This document shows positions 35,787-46,269 of a stretch of 64,000 bases of DNA, one piece after another. The DNA is from Lutraria lutraria (taxonomy: Eukaryota > Mollusca > Bivalvia > Venerida > Mactridae), in NCBI GenBank assembly GCA_964023205.1, contig OZ026848.1:4144501-4208500 (forward strand), written 5' to 3'. Below the pieces are notes generated by a model. That model was not told where the DNA came from, searched no databases, and saw only the letters and a program-made list of their open reading frames with translations. Numbering within the stretch: the stretch's first letter is position 1; every line of letters begins with the position of its first letter. The position numbers and the translations under genes are program-made.

Positions 35787-36053
35787 CCGCGGCCATAGTC
35801 CAGTGTTTAGTACACTGAATTTGAATCCGCCGATCCGGATTCGATTCCCGGTCGCGGTATACCATACCCTTCAATGACAGTCTGAAAAATTGTCGATTTT
35901 CCTCCTGAAGTTGCCGGTTCCTTATGGAAGGGTAAGTTAGTACTGGTTAGTATACAGTTCAAGACCCGTGTGTGATGAATCAGCCGCCATATATAACTGG
36001 AACATTGTTGAAAAAAAACGACGTTAAACACAAATAAATAAATAAATTAAAAA
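35787..36053 (+). mobile_element. tRNA-derived SINE, family S4
   Basis: The head is tRNA-like: GCGGCCATAGTCCAGTG (A-box region), GAATTTGAATCCGCC (anticodon arm; loop reading TTG, as in tRNA-Gln), GGATTCGATTCCCGG (B box). The body contains TGGAAGGGTAAGTTAGTA and CCGCCATATATAACTGGAA. The tail is GACGTTAAACACAAATAAAT followed by an A/T-rich run. The head sequence with CGGTCGCGG pairing to the start is well preserved. Best-preserved head in the window; the class is Pol III-transcribed and LINE-dependent. Confidence 0.8.
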
Positions 36054-36522
36054 AATTGACGCTTAATGCCGTTCACACCACATCGCTGCGAGTTCAAAAT
36101 CCCCTGGAGACTAGATTAGGTTCACAGAGAGTTTATTTATTTCATGTGAACAACATATTTACATACATAAGTATATACAAATACATAGACGTAGCAAGTT
36201 GACAAAAGAGATGGTATAAATTTACATTAAGATTGGTTACCACATATATACAACTACAGTTTAAACGGAGAAGGTGGAAAAAATGTTTATAGTTCATACA
36301 TTTATGCATATTTAACATATAAGAGGGAAAAAATAATCTGAAAGCTATAACAAAAATTATTTAGACAGTACAACAATTATAATAAAAGAAAGAGAGAATA
36401 TATATATATACATATATAAAGTGTTTACTACTAAATTGATTTGGTAACAATTTAAGATAGTTTAACCGGAACAATATAATGTAATATTTACATGAAATAA
36501 TCAAATACAGGACGATTTATAC
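36054..36522. other. AT-rich stretch, possible decayed retroelement ends
   Basis: CTGCGAGTTCAAAATCCC near 36090-36110 resembles a B box and shares words with 4503-4560. The following TTTATTTATTTCATGTGAACA region reads like the inverted 3' end of a retroelement, but I cannot identify the family. Confidence 0.3.
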
Positions 36523-36695
36523 TAATATATACATTATGACATTCTTACTGATGACACATTTACACTTATATATACATTATGACATTCTTACTGATGACAC
36601 ATTTACACTTATATTATACATTTTGACATTCTTACTGATGACATATTTACACTATATATATATATATTATGGTATTTTAACTGATGATATAACAT
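36523..36695. repeat. ~43-bp tandem repeat, about four copies
   Basis: The unit ACATTATGACATTCTTACTG, then ATGACACATTTACACTTATAT, recurs at about 36531, 36574 and 36618, with a diverged fourth copy from about 36666. Spacings are 43, 44 and about 48. A simple AT-rich minisatellite. Confidence 0.85.
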
Positions 36696-36837
36696 AATTT
36701 TATGTTTAAAGACACATACATTCAGTTTTCACAGAACATAAATGCATGACGTAATCAATACAGAGGAAGGTTTAAAGTGAGGGAAATCTATCGAGCTAGC
36801 TAACAAAAGGTCCGTAGTACTGCCAAGCTGAACGCTT

Positions 36838-37172
36838 TTGATCTTCCTCCATCATCAACATTACCACCGTGACGGCTGTTGATGCGATGTTAAAGCCCCA
36901 TTAGCTTTTTGCTGTAGAAAAATATTATGCAAAAACATTTAATTGCAGATATTATCCGAAGATAATTATTACCGACGAAACAAGCCCTTTTTCGTTTGAA
37001 AACACTTATTTCAATGATATTGAACAAAATACGACAGTTGTTTCGGAAACATTTTTTCTTGCTATCAAGTATGCACGGGAGGAAAACACACCGGATTCCT
37101 CTGTTATCGAACAAGCAGAAACTATTAGGACCAATACATTTATAAGCTTATGGAACTTTAAACCCTGTGAAT
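36838..37172 (+). mobile_element. SINE family S3, 3' end, split by a TTAA MITE
   Basis: GATCTTCCTCCATCATCAA and GTTGATGCGATGTTAA match the S3 3' end (TCTTCCTCC, then a GTCGGTGCGACGTTAAAC-like tail). After the MITE the sequence resumes as TTAAACCCTGTG, the expected continuation of the tail. The MITE therefore entered the TTAA of the SINE tail. Confidence 0.65.
36890..37161 (-). mobile_element. MITE family C, inverted short copy
   Basis: TTAA at 36890-36893 and 37158-37161. Left AAGCCCCATTAGCTTTTTGC, then GATAATTATTACCGACGAAA and CAAGCCCTTTTTCG. It jumps to TTTCAATGATATTG, ATTTTTTCTTGCTATCAAG and GGAATC/GATTCC-containing right-hand blocks (CACCGGATTCCTCTG). At 272 bp it lacks the central segment with the TGACGTCA palindrome that other copies carry. 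Confidence 0.8.
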
Positions 37173-37729
37173 AAGTGTCACAAATGCAATACTGATTTAG
37201 TCTATAAGGACTTAATTGTAACAACATCAAACCGTTCAAAACATTCCTCCGAATAATGTTTCAGCTGCATGCAATGTTCAGACTTGAGGACGGAAACTGA
37301 ATTATCACACCGAAGCCACAAAAAAGTTCAAGAGCACTGGTATTAATGTGTTTCAAAAGATTATGTAAATTTTTGTTGGACGATATAAAACTCGATTTTC
37401 TTGGTGATAAAGCCTGACCTTAAGTGGTGCATTGTTAACACGACACTAAGCTGAAGTGAAAATTAAGACATTTCAGCCCGTTGTTCAAAGCACGCAATAT
37501 CGTTAGTTACATTACGGATTTTTTAGGCATCAATACATAACTATGTTCATTTATAAGCATTGTATACATTTGTATGAATAATTTCATTGCGCAAATTGTG
37601 TCATCCAACTACAATCAATCCCATGTACTTGTCATTAATGTTTCGTGCATTCCTTGCACGAAGAATATCATTACTATGCGCATTACCCAAAAAGTTGATT
37701 TGATCGTAAAACTGAGCTCTATTTTACAA
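37173..37729. other. No recognisable feature
   Basis: AT-rich spacer. Short open frames only. Confidence 0.5.
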
Positions 37730-37893
37730 TACATTACAACCTCTACGTCCTTTGGGAGAATAAAAGTATGTTGTTGTTAAGAGGATGTTTCTCTAGAGAG
37801 GTTGAACTAATAGATAAGTGGTACAGTGTTCGATCTGCTGTTGAAGGGAGGCTGTTGCTCAAAAGAGGGCCGCTCTGGAGAGGTTGTACTGTA
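37730..37893 (+). mobile_element. MITE family A, full-length copy
   Basis: TACATTACAACCTCT at the left, AGAGGTTGTACTGTA at the right. Core words GAGGATGTTTCTCTAGAGAGG and GGAGGCTGTTGCTC, and GAGGGCCGCTCTGG near the right end. The opposing short open frames are artefacts of the palindromic structure. Confidence 0.75.
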
Positions 37894-38322
37894 CATATAC
37901 CGCTTAACGTTCTGGTGAGGATAGGACTGGTTTCTGTTTTTATTGTTTCGCATGTATGAGCCATTCCTTAATGCCATGAAACAGTTTTTATATTCGTTCT
38001 GTGGATTGCTATGTCTGTAAGGCGAACATTTACACATTGATGGTAAAATATGTTATATGATGAGAACAATATGGAGTTTGATTTGTCGGTCTAGACAATG
38101 CTGTTAATATTAATAAAAATATATTACTTTTTATGAAAGAATAAATACAGTTTGTATTTCCTGTGAATATAGGAAAACGACATCAAGTGACATTTGAAGT
38201 TGAACATTGTCACTCATTTGCCTGAAAAGGGGCATAATTTGTCTGCCTTTTTTTCAAAGTTGCGTCGGAAGCAGCGCTGTGGTGTTATTACGATTAAAAC
38301 GAATTACACAAAATATAGGGCT
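37894..38322. other. No recognisable feature
   Basis: AT-rich spacer. Confidence 0.5.
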
Positions 38323-38425
38323 GGCACGATCAATCGGTTAACCGATAAATAACGGTTTGCGTAACATGAAGTACCGTGTACCACTTGGGTGTCACGGTAT
38401 TTCGCGGTTTTATTACCAACATTAG
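38323..38425 (+). mobile_element. Possible 5' end of a hAT-like element
   Basis: TAGGGCTGGCACGATCAATC followed by CGGTTAACCG and a series of ACCG/CGGT repeats resembles the terminal sequence of many animal hAT elements (start AGGGCTGG). No matching right end was found downstream, so this would be a fragment. Confidence 0.3.
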
Positions 38426-41400
38426 TCGTGTTAGACAGACGCTTGTTTTTTTACAATCATAAATAAATCGAAGCATTGGTATACATAGACCTTAACGGAA
38501 GGTAATATTGTTATTGTTTATGTATTGTGTTCTATTTATGTCTCAATATTGACATGATTTTTATAGTACTAACCTAATCCAATGATCGTACCCCCTTGTA
38601 GCAGCTTATTTTTTTTATTTAATAATAAAAGTTCTTACAATTCTTCATGAATGCTTGTTTACTTTAAAACACTGTATACCATAAAATACAACACCTAGTA
38701 TACTAAGTTATATCACATGTTCTTGCCATTCCCGTGTTTGCTTGTATGAAGATTTGGGTCATTATTGTGTATTATATAGGGATGAAGTGTAAATTTAGAT
38801 GTATATGCTTAAATGTTAGTTGTTACTTACATGGTAATGGTACGAACATAAAGTATGGTGATGTTTCAATCAAGTATATACCCGGCGTTGCTGTATATGT
38901 CGACTGCTGTGAACAAATATTTTACATAATTATGCATTTGTACTTGGTGGAAATATTTTGTACGTAGTGCCACCTTGTTTTTCCTGTAACCAGTTGTTTT
39001 GCAAAACATTACACTGAATATGTATTGTATTGAAAAACACCAACTCCGTTTGTTCAAATGTGGCTAACATGGATAACAATAACACACCAGTCTAACTAAC
39101 ATGTTTTTCTTAAAAAAGAACATGCCTTTGGTGTATCTGCTTGTTCAACACATCAACATACACATAATAAATAGTAGAAGTACATCGCATTCAAAGTCAA
39201 CACTCCGGCTTACATCAAATTAATACAACACATTACATCATTTACAAAGCAACATATACCAGACAGCAACAGTAACAACCTAAGTCATCGGCCAAAAAAG
39301 GACACTGAACCTTACAGCACATAATGGAACGTCAAATAGTTTAGAAGAAGGATAATGCATCAACAACAAATCGCTCACCATTAAAGAGTATACGTATACT
39401 TTGTGCTGCATTTAAATGTATCTAATGGATTTTTGTCATCGTGGTATACGCAGCTTATATTGAAATGCATGATCACTTCCATTATTATTTGGATTCGTAT
39501 TGAGAATAATGTAAACATTTTTCGTGAAATTGTCATCATTTAACCCCAAAATAGTCTAAGACATTTCATAAATGTCTGTATTGCGGCTATCCATGGCCTA
39601 AATCTAGCGGCACATCACGTATAAACTTGAATTTATTTGTCTCGCATTGCGTAGTTTACTTATGATGTGACAAATTATTGCAGAATCCATTAGCATCAAT
39701 TTGAATTTTAGATACCCCTTTTACGAGCTATATCTGATAGAATTTCCCAAACGTGTAGTAAAATATAATTGCGTTCCATGATAAATTTGAATTGGTTGAA
39801 GACGTAGTAAGTATGGGTGTTTCATTTGAAGAGGGACAAGATACTCGTAAGTAATGTATTACTATATCTAAATCTGCCATGATTCTGATACGTCAGTTTT
39901 ATTGAAATCGTGAAAGGTATTCTTATAATAAAGCCTCGACTTATCTGTCCATTATCAAAACGCAACTTTTACCATATCATGCTCAAAGGAAACCTGAGGA
40001 AATTAAACCTTTAGGTGTATTATCATGTCGGTAAGTGAAGTGCATGAATTACTAGTCTAAGACTGTTGTTAGAGTGACATCAATTATTCTGTTGGCTGGT
40101 GGTATGTTCCTTAGGTTTCCATTATCCTAACCATCAATGAATTATTGCCACCTGAGACATTTTCGTTTACTCTTATAATTAAAAATAAAATAGAAACATA
40201 AATATTTCAGCAATTAACATCGGTCAACTGAAGCAGTCTTGGACAAGCACACTCTATTAAATATGAACCCTGTCCTTGACATAACTGTCCAAGTGTATGG
40301 CACCATCACTAATTAGAATTGCCGAACAATGTTTCTATACATACCATTAGTTACAATCTATAATTAGTTGAAGTCCCTTTCTTCAAATGCGTTTCAAATG
40401 CATTCAACTAAAAAAATAAAGGCTTTGCTTATAACACTGTCACCCCTATTGAAAGGGCCAACCAAGTTGGCCTTTGAGACACCTATCTTATGTTCGCACA
40501 ATACCTCCCGAATCCTTTCTGCTTTTGCCGGGTGCTTGGCTGAAGCCAGAGATGGGCCTAAGATAGTCATTATTTAACTAGATAGCGGCTCACCAACCGA
40601 CCCAATCAGTTATAACCCAGTCTCCACCGGGGTTCGATCCTTCGATCTCCCGCTCCGGTTATGTCTACAAAAGAAGCTTTTAATTGTCCCTGACAATCAT
40701 CGTGACTAAACCATCCGAGCTTTAAACAACTCCTGAAGGATTTTCATCCTCGCAAAATGCATGTGTTCTAATTCTCATGGAGTAATTGTTTGTGTGCTTT
40801 TCATGCTTTTGTATTTAATCTCGTGTAACACTATTAGAAAAACAGATACAGTGTTTTCTAATGATCTAATAAGCGCCGTAATTAACTTTGCTTCTCGTGC
40901 AGCAAGATATTAAATTCAAAATTTACTTCTATTAAATGATATCAATTTTATGCATTCTTTTGGAATGTTTCTTGATTGAGATGGCGAATTATTGGTTGAA
41001 TGTTACTATTATTTAGTTAATTCTATTGTCCAGACTTATTGAGTAAACATTGATTATACATTTTCTGTATCGTATTTTATTCGTTGGCCATGATAGAAGT
41101 AAACGATTAAGACGTAAACGGGCAAGATAAACATATTTGCATATATTAGGCTTCGCATTGCATCAAAATTGCTAATCGAAAGCACAAGACTGCATTAACC
41201 TTGGAAAATTATATTTATATGGGTTATTTGATAAAGAATATGTATAAATTTATGACGACCCAAAGTAGTTTTTATGTTAAGAACAGAATTGTCTTTTAGT
41301 ATAACCATGGCAACCATTAAGTTATCGAATATTGTATAGATCTGTCATTCAAATTAGGTATGTTTATGTTCCGGAATGTCTATGATATGGTGAATGTTTT

Positions 41401-42553
41401 GGATATATCATTTCAAATGTCTCATTATTAATAAAATACTTAATGCATCAAAAGTAACATAATTATTATGATCAAAACATGATTTTTGATATACATAATT
41501 ATGTATGATGAAAGTAATGTATTCTCTTTTTTATTCATATCTCTCCTGTCTCCGTCTATTATCTTTTACATTACTTTCTTCCATTTCACATGCAAACAAC
41601 AATGAATTGGGTTCTAAGGAACAACAGTTTTGGACTACTGTGTTACTAGTATTAGTACTTTTTGAGCGTATATAATTATATAAAATGACAACATACTTCA
41701 GCATGATAGGTAATGACTATGTTACAATTAATAAACTACACCCATGGAACAAAAGGTCTCCTTTTGAAACGTTGTATTGTTTTGTATGTTGGAACAGTCA
41801 TGTCACTAGCAGAAACTGATTTTTCTATTCCTATTGACAGTGCCTAACATTCTACAAATTGCATGTACTCGTCTTTTAAGATCCGCTTATGATTACGCTT
41901 CTCTTGAATATGATTTAATAGCACTTTTTGATACATTTTCACTTTAAACTATCTTCTTTCGAATGGTCTTATTCATTTGCATGGCTCTTAATCAGTACTG
42001 CATTACGTGACAGAAAGTAGCGTACAGCCAATCATTCATCTGGTCCATGTAATGACTTATTATTGCAAAAGATGTAAATGTACGTATACAAATCAACATC
42101 ATTTATACGGAATCGGGATATCTGATTAAAATTCGATTATCTTAACGAGTTTGGAACTGTTTCAGACACGTTTTAAGTCGTTAATTGATGGGCAATGATC
42201 TATCAGACTTCGTCTAATGATAGAGATTTTTTTTTCTGAAGGACATTTAGATTTTGATGGACTTTGGTGCGAGTAAGACTGCAATTATATTGCATTGTAA
42301 ATGGTCATTAAGTTAAATCCGAGGTTGAGCTAATGAGTATTGCTGTAAATTCTATCGGTCATGTTTCGGTGAACTAACCACTTATCTTTGCTAAGAACGT
42401 GTTAATAATGAACAGCTTAAATCACTAGGAAATAAAAATGTGTTAACTTAATAAAGATTTTGACTTTTAGTTGTACCAGCACGTATAATCTTGTTGTTTA
42501 TCTTCCATAATAACTGGTGGGCTTGAACATGAATAATACGTTTTAATGCTAGC
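38426..42553. other. No gene recognised
   Basis: About 4.1 kb, the longest stretch with no assigned repeat. AT-rich. A possible B-box-like GGGGTTCGATCCTTCG occurs near 40628-40645, without a recognisable SINE body. Around 40436-40470 a small palindrome, AAGGGCCAAC with GTTGGCCTTT, is present. Short open frames only. Confidence 0.45.
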
Positions 42554-43438
42554 TTAAAGTCCCATAAGCATATAAATTTATGGGTCGTAATAATTTCTAT
42601 TTGTCTTATTACAGAGGAATCCGGGGCGTTTTCCTCCCGTTCATACTTATAGCAAGAAAAAAATGTTTCCGAAACCATTATCGTATTTTTCTACACGAAT
42701 TATACTTAATTAATAAGTATTAGTTTATTATAGCTGTTTGCGAGTATATAGTGTAGTGTATATTACTAGTTTGGCTAATCCTGGCCATTTGATTGGCTAA
42801 TGGTGTTGACTGAATCTATTAATAGTTGACAGGTAAGTAAATCATGAAGGCATTGCCTAGATAAGTTGTTGTGTGGCTCAGATTTATGGTGAATTCGTTA
42901 ACATTTAGGGTCGATTCTATTTGATTGATATAGGATGTGATATTACCATGTGCTTGTGAACTATATACATGAATTTATTCATTTGTCAAATACTCATGAT
43001 TGTCATTATAATGCGTATTACTCTTATCATGTAAATATGTTATACTCTCATCAATGGATGATTGAATAAAATATACAGTCAATACCCTTTATGAAAAAAG
43101 CAACATCATACAAAAAACATGAACCAATATGCTTCTTGTAATTCGTCTACCTATATAGTTGTTCTTGTTACAATATCATTGACAAAAAAAAAACAGTTTA
43201 CTATTTATAGAAGAGCTGTGTTTTCCCGCAGTCATATTATGCACACGACATAAAGTGACGTCACGCGCTCTAAATATTTTAAAGTTTACAAAAGCAAACT
43301 TCGCTGCGAAATGAGTGATTTTAGAAGAAAAAGGGCTCAAATCGTCGGTAATTATTATTTTTGCATAACATCATTAATTGTTTGTTTTTCGCATATATTG
43401 TTATAGCAAAAAGCTAATGGGACTTTAAATCTTAATCC
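42554..43438 (+). mobile_element. MITE family C, split by a 480-bp insertion
   Basis: TTAA at 42554-42557 and 43435-43438. The left part (to 42690) has AAGTCCCATAAGC, GAGGAATCCGG and TATAGCAAGAAAAAAATG. The right part (from 43171) has CAATATCATTGA, CCCGCAGTCATATTATGCAC, the TGACGTCA palindrome (43256-43263) and GCTAATGGGACT. The host sequence is interrupted between TCGTATTTTT and CAATATCATT. Confidence 0.8.
42691..43170. mobile_element. 480-bp insertion of unknown class
   Basis: The boundaries come from comparison with the intact family C copies. Near the ends are short inverted words: CACGAATTAT on the left and TGTAATTCGTCT on the right. There is also a left subterminal pair, CTACAC with GTGTAG. 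No clear target duplication, and no coding sequence. It could be a small Helentron-like or other non-autonomous element, or a non-transposon insertion. Confidence 0.5.
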
Positions 43439-43688
43439 ATAACGACATTGAACCATGCGTTTGATTCCTCTAGGTAGCAAGCTGCACGATTTATTCAGGT
43501 CTTGTCCGGATGATACACCCTTGTCTACCACACATCTCGTAGCTGTGTTTTAACTTCCGCAGCCATTAATTTCCCCATCTTAAGAATGTAGCATTTTTTA
43601 TAAAACTCGAGAATTAACCATGGCTGTTCGACAGAGCACATCCATTTATCAACGACTGGATATGGTTGGATTATTATAAGCGATACCG
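43439..43688. other. No recognisable feature
   Basis: Spacer between two MITEs. Confidence 0.5.
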
Positions 43689-43845
43689 AGTAACCTATCC
43701 AAAGCAACACCCTTTGGCTGTTGTTGAGGGGTTGATGCTCTAGAGAGGTTAATGTGATAGCTAAATCATGCATTGGGAAAATAATGCTGTTCTCGAAGGA
43801 AGGTTGTTGCTCAACAGAGACCCACTGCGGAGAGGGTATACTGTA
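43689..43845 (+). mobile_element. MITE family A copy, decayed left end
   Basis: AACCTATCCAAAGCAACACC, CTGTTGTTGAGGGGTTGATG, CTCTAGAGAGGTTAA, AATCATGCATTGGG, GAAGGTTGTTGCTC-like and GGAGAGGGTATACTGTA follow the family order. The left CAGT terminus is lost. Confidence 0.65.
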
Positions 43846-45779
43846 TTTTTTTACTTTTTTAATCTAAGATAAACGATAATGTTGATGATTAGGGAACGCT
43901 CTTATTAAATATGTTCCATGTTCGGGGATGCGATAAGACAGTGTTAAAATAGACACTGAATAAATAGTCTTATCGTTTTACGATTATGTAATCGCTGTTT
44001 ACGTCTACGATATTTCAAACCAAGTCTAAGAGTACAATATATCAATAATACATTCCATACACTGGGAATATTGTGTTGGCAATCTTAGAACACGTTTGAT
44101 CTCAGAATTCCGTATTTCAATATGATTTCGCGATCTCACGAAATTGATCAGTACATTTGGCGCTTGCGAAAGTATCAGATTGCAGAAACTATTGATAAAC
44201 TTCAAGAATTACGCGGTGTGCTAATGTGCAAAAAGATCAGATAGACATGATAATTTCAGGTCTTTAAAGAACAACTGTTGATGTCGAAAACATGCTGTTT
44301 TGTTTTGTATTCTCATATCAAAGACGTCAGGTATATTAATATGTGCTGCTGTTTGTGAACCAAATTAATGGTTGTAATGTAAATGGATCATTGAGCCCTC
44401 TTTTTTCATTGTTTTCCATTTATATAAGAGAGTTACAAGCATAATGCTTTCAAATTGTTGTGTGCAGTATTTAACAGACACCATGGATACCGTCTTATTT
44501 CCAATAGTACAATAAACACAGATAAGAAACTGGCTTCTAGGAATAAACAAGACGCTACGCTCAATAAATACAGATATCCCAAATTGCATGCTTGACGTAT
44601 GGAAGGACGAAGCAATCAATACATGCCCCCGCATCATTTGATGTTTGGGGCATACAACGCACATAAAAAATCACACCTCCAAAATAGAAAGTTTCCCAAA
44701 ACCAACCAACCCATTGCCATACCAAACACATGGGAACATACAAAAAAATGGTTGACAAAAAACAATCTCCAATTTGAGTAAATAATTCAGATCTGAACAT
44801 ACGTTATTGCGTATGACTTTGACATCAAATTAGATATTTGGTTGTGATATTTCATTCAAAATGACGGCGGATTCGTTTTCATTAACGATTGAAGAGATTT
44901 ATATACATTAAGTGTTTTATGTCCTACTAAATCTTGAAATGCATCATTTATTCATGCCGAAGTAACTATCCCTAAAATTCCCCTGTCATGTTGTTGCATT
45001 CAAATCAGAGCTGTTTGTTTGAATTTCACTTAATCTACTCCAGAAATGGGGAGCCGAATGATACTGTTTGTCGAAATAAATTGTACGATATGTTATTGAA
45101 AAATTACCCCAAAAACATCAACAATGCAATCCTTACATTAAAAATTAAACTATACATCACAAGATACGAAAATAGTTCAATATTTCAAATTGTGCTATTA
45201 TAGCCTATTACAGGCTAGTTTCAAGAACGGCAGCTATGTTATGTATTGTATAAACTGGTTCCCGTTGACGCGCCTTTGGTGCACTGCAACATGGTACGGG
45301 AACCACTTCATGAATTGTGTATAAAAATCAGAGAACATCATAACTTATTCTGGAGAGCTTGTCCTTTATGTAGACACATATTTTAAAAGTCTGTGTCTGT
45401 TTAGAAACCTTTTTGCAACATACGTTATAATTAGTTGTTTCTGGACAGACATTGAGTAATCAATGTCCTTACTTTATACAATTTATCAAGGACGAAGAGA
45501 TCTTTTTTATTCATTTAACGTTGTTTTCTTGTCCAATCTCGAACTTGAACATTTGATTTTTCAATTTCTGCCGCACGTTGCGTGACATAAATGTTCGTGC
45601 TTTAAAGTTTTGTCGGGATGATGTTATTTGGCTGCAAGTACGCGCGCGTTAAACTTCCAGGCGTTTTAGATTCAAGTAACTACAAATTACTATCTCGTTA
45701 TACAGTTACTAACTAAGCACGCGAAATAATAGTTGCAGGACTCTAATCGATAGCCATTTATCAATATACATGCTTTAAG
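43846..45779. other. No gene recognised
   Basis: About 1.9 kb of AT-rich sequence. Several overlapping open frames of 60-99 codons at 44365-44800 lie on both strands, without recognisable motifs. No repeat assigned. Confidence 0.45.
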
Positions 45780-45960
45780 TGCAGTTCAACATCTCCAGTG
45801 CAGCCCTCTCTTGAGCAACAACCTCCCGTTAACAATGGCATTATTTTTCCCCAACTGTAGGATTTAACTATTATTTTAACCTCTCTAGAGCAACAACCTC
45901 TCAACAACATTATAATTTTGCTTCTTTCAAAGAGCGTTGCTTTGTCGAGGTTGCACTGTA
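45780..45960 (-). mobile_element. MITE family A, inverted copy
   Basis: TGCAGTTCAACATCTCCAG, CCCTCTCTTGAGCAACAACC, CTCCCGTTAACAATGGC, CTCTCTAGAGCAACAACC, TCGAGGTTGCACTGTA. Reverse orientation, nearly complete. Confidence 0.75.
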
Positions 45961-46135
45961 TTTTGAATAATCACAGTGATGATGTCATTTCATCTTGCAT
46001 ACTCTCCAATACATACAGACAGATCTGTCACGGAGAAGGATACACAAAAATTACCTCTCATGATATTTGTTTGAAGAACTGCCGTCGTTTCTGAGACACT
46101 CAACCTTGCGCATGACAACTATCAGAACGTATATA
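45961..46135. other. Spacer between two MITE copies
   Basis: No feature recognised. Confidence 0.5.
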
Positions 46136-46269
46136 TACAGTACAACCTCTCCAAAGCAAAAGTGTGCTGTTGTTGAGAGGATGTTGCTTTACAGAGGTTA
46201 AATCGTGCAGTTGTTGTTGCAGGGAGGTTGGTCCTAAAGAGAGGGTCGCTCTAGAGAGGCTGAACTGTA
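46136..46269 (+). mobile_element. MITE family A, short copy
   Basis: TACAGTACAACCTCTCCAAA at the left, GAGGCTGAACTGTA at the right. Both termini and TA ends are well preserved. At 134 bp it lacks part of the interior that longer copies have. Confidence 0.75.

Noticed and set aside
35787..35858. Functional tRNA-Gln
   Set aside because: The tRNA-like sequence runs directly into a SINE body and an AAATAAAT-type tail, so it is a SINE head.
42554..43438. Target duplication for the 480-bp insertion inside the MITE
   Set aside because: Only a T-rich left border and TTA at the right border are visible; this is too little to call a duplication.
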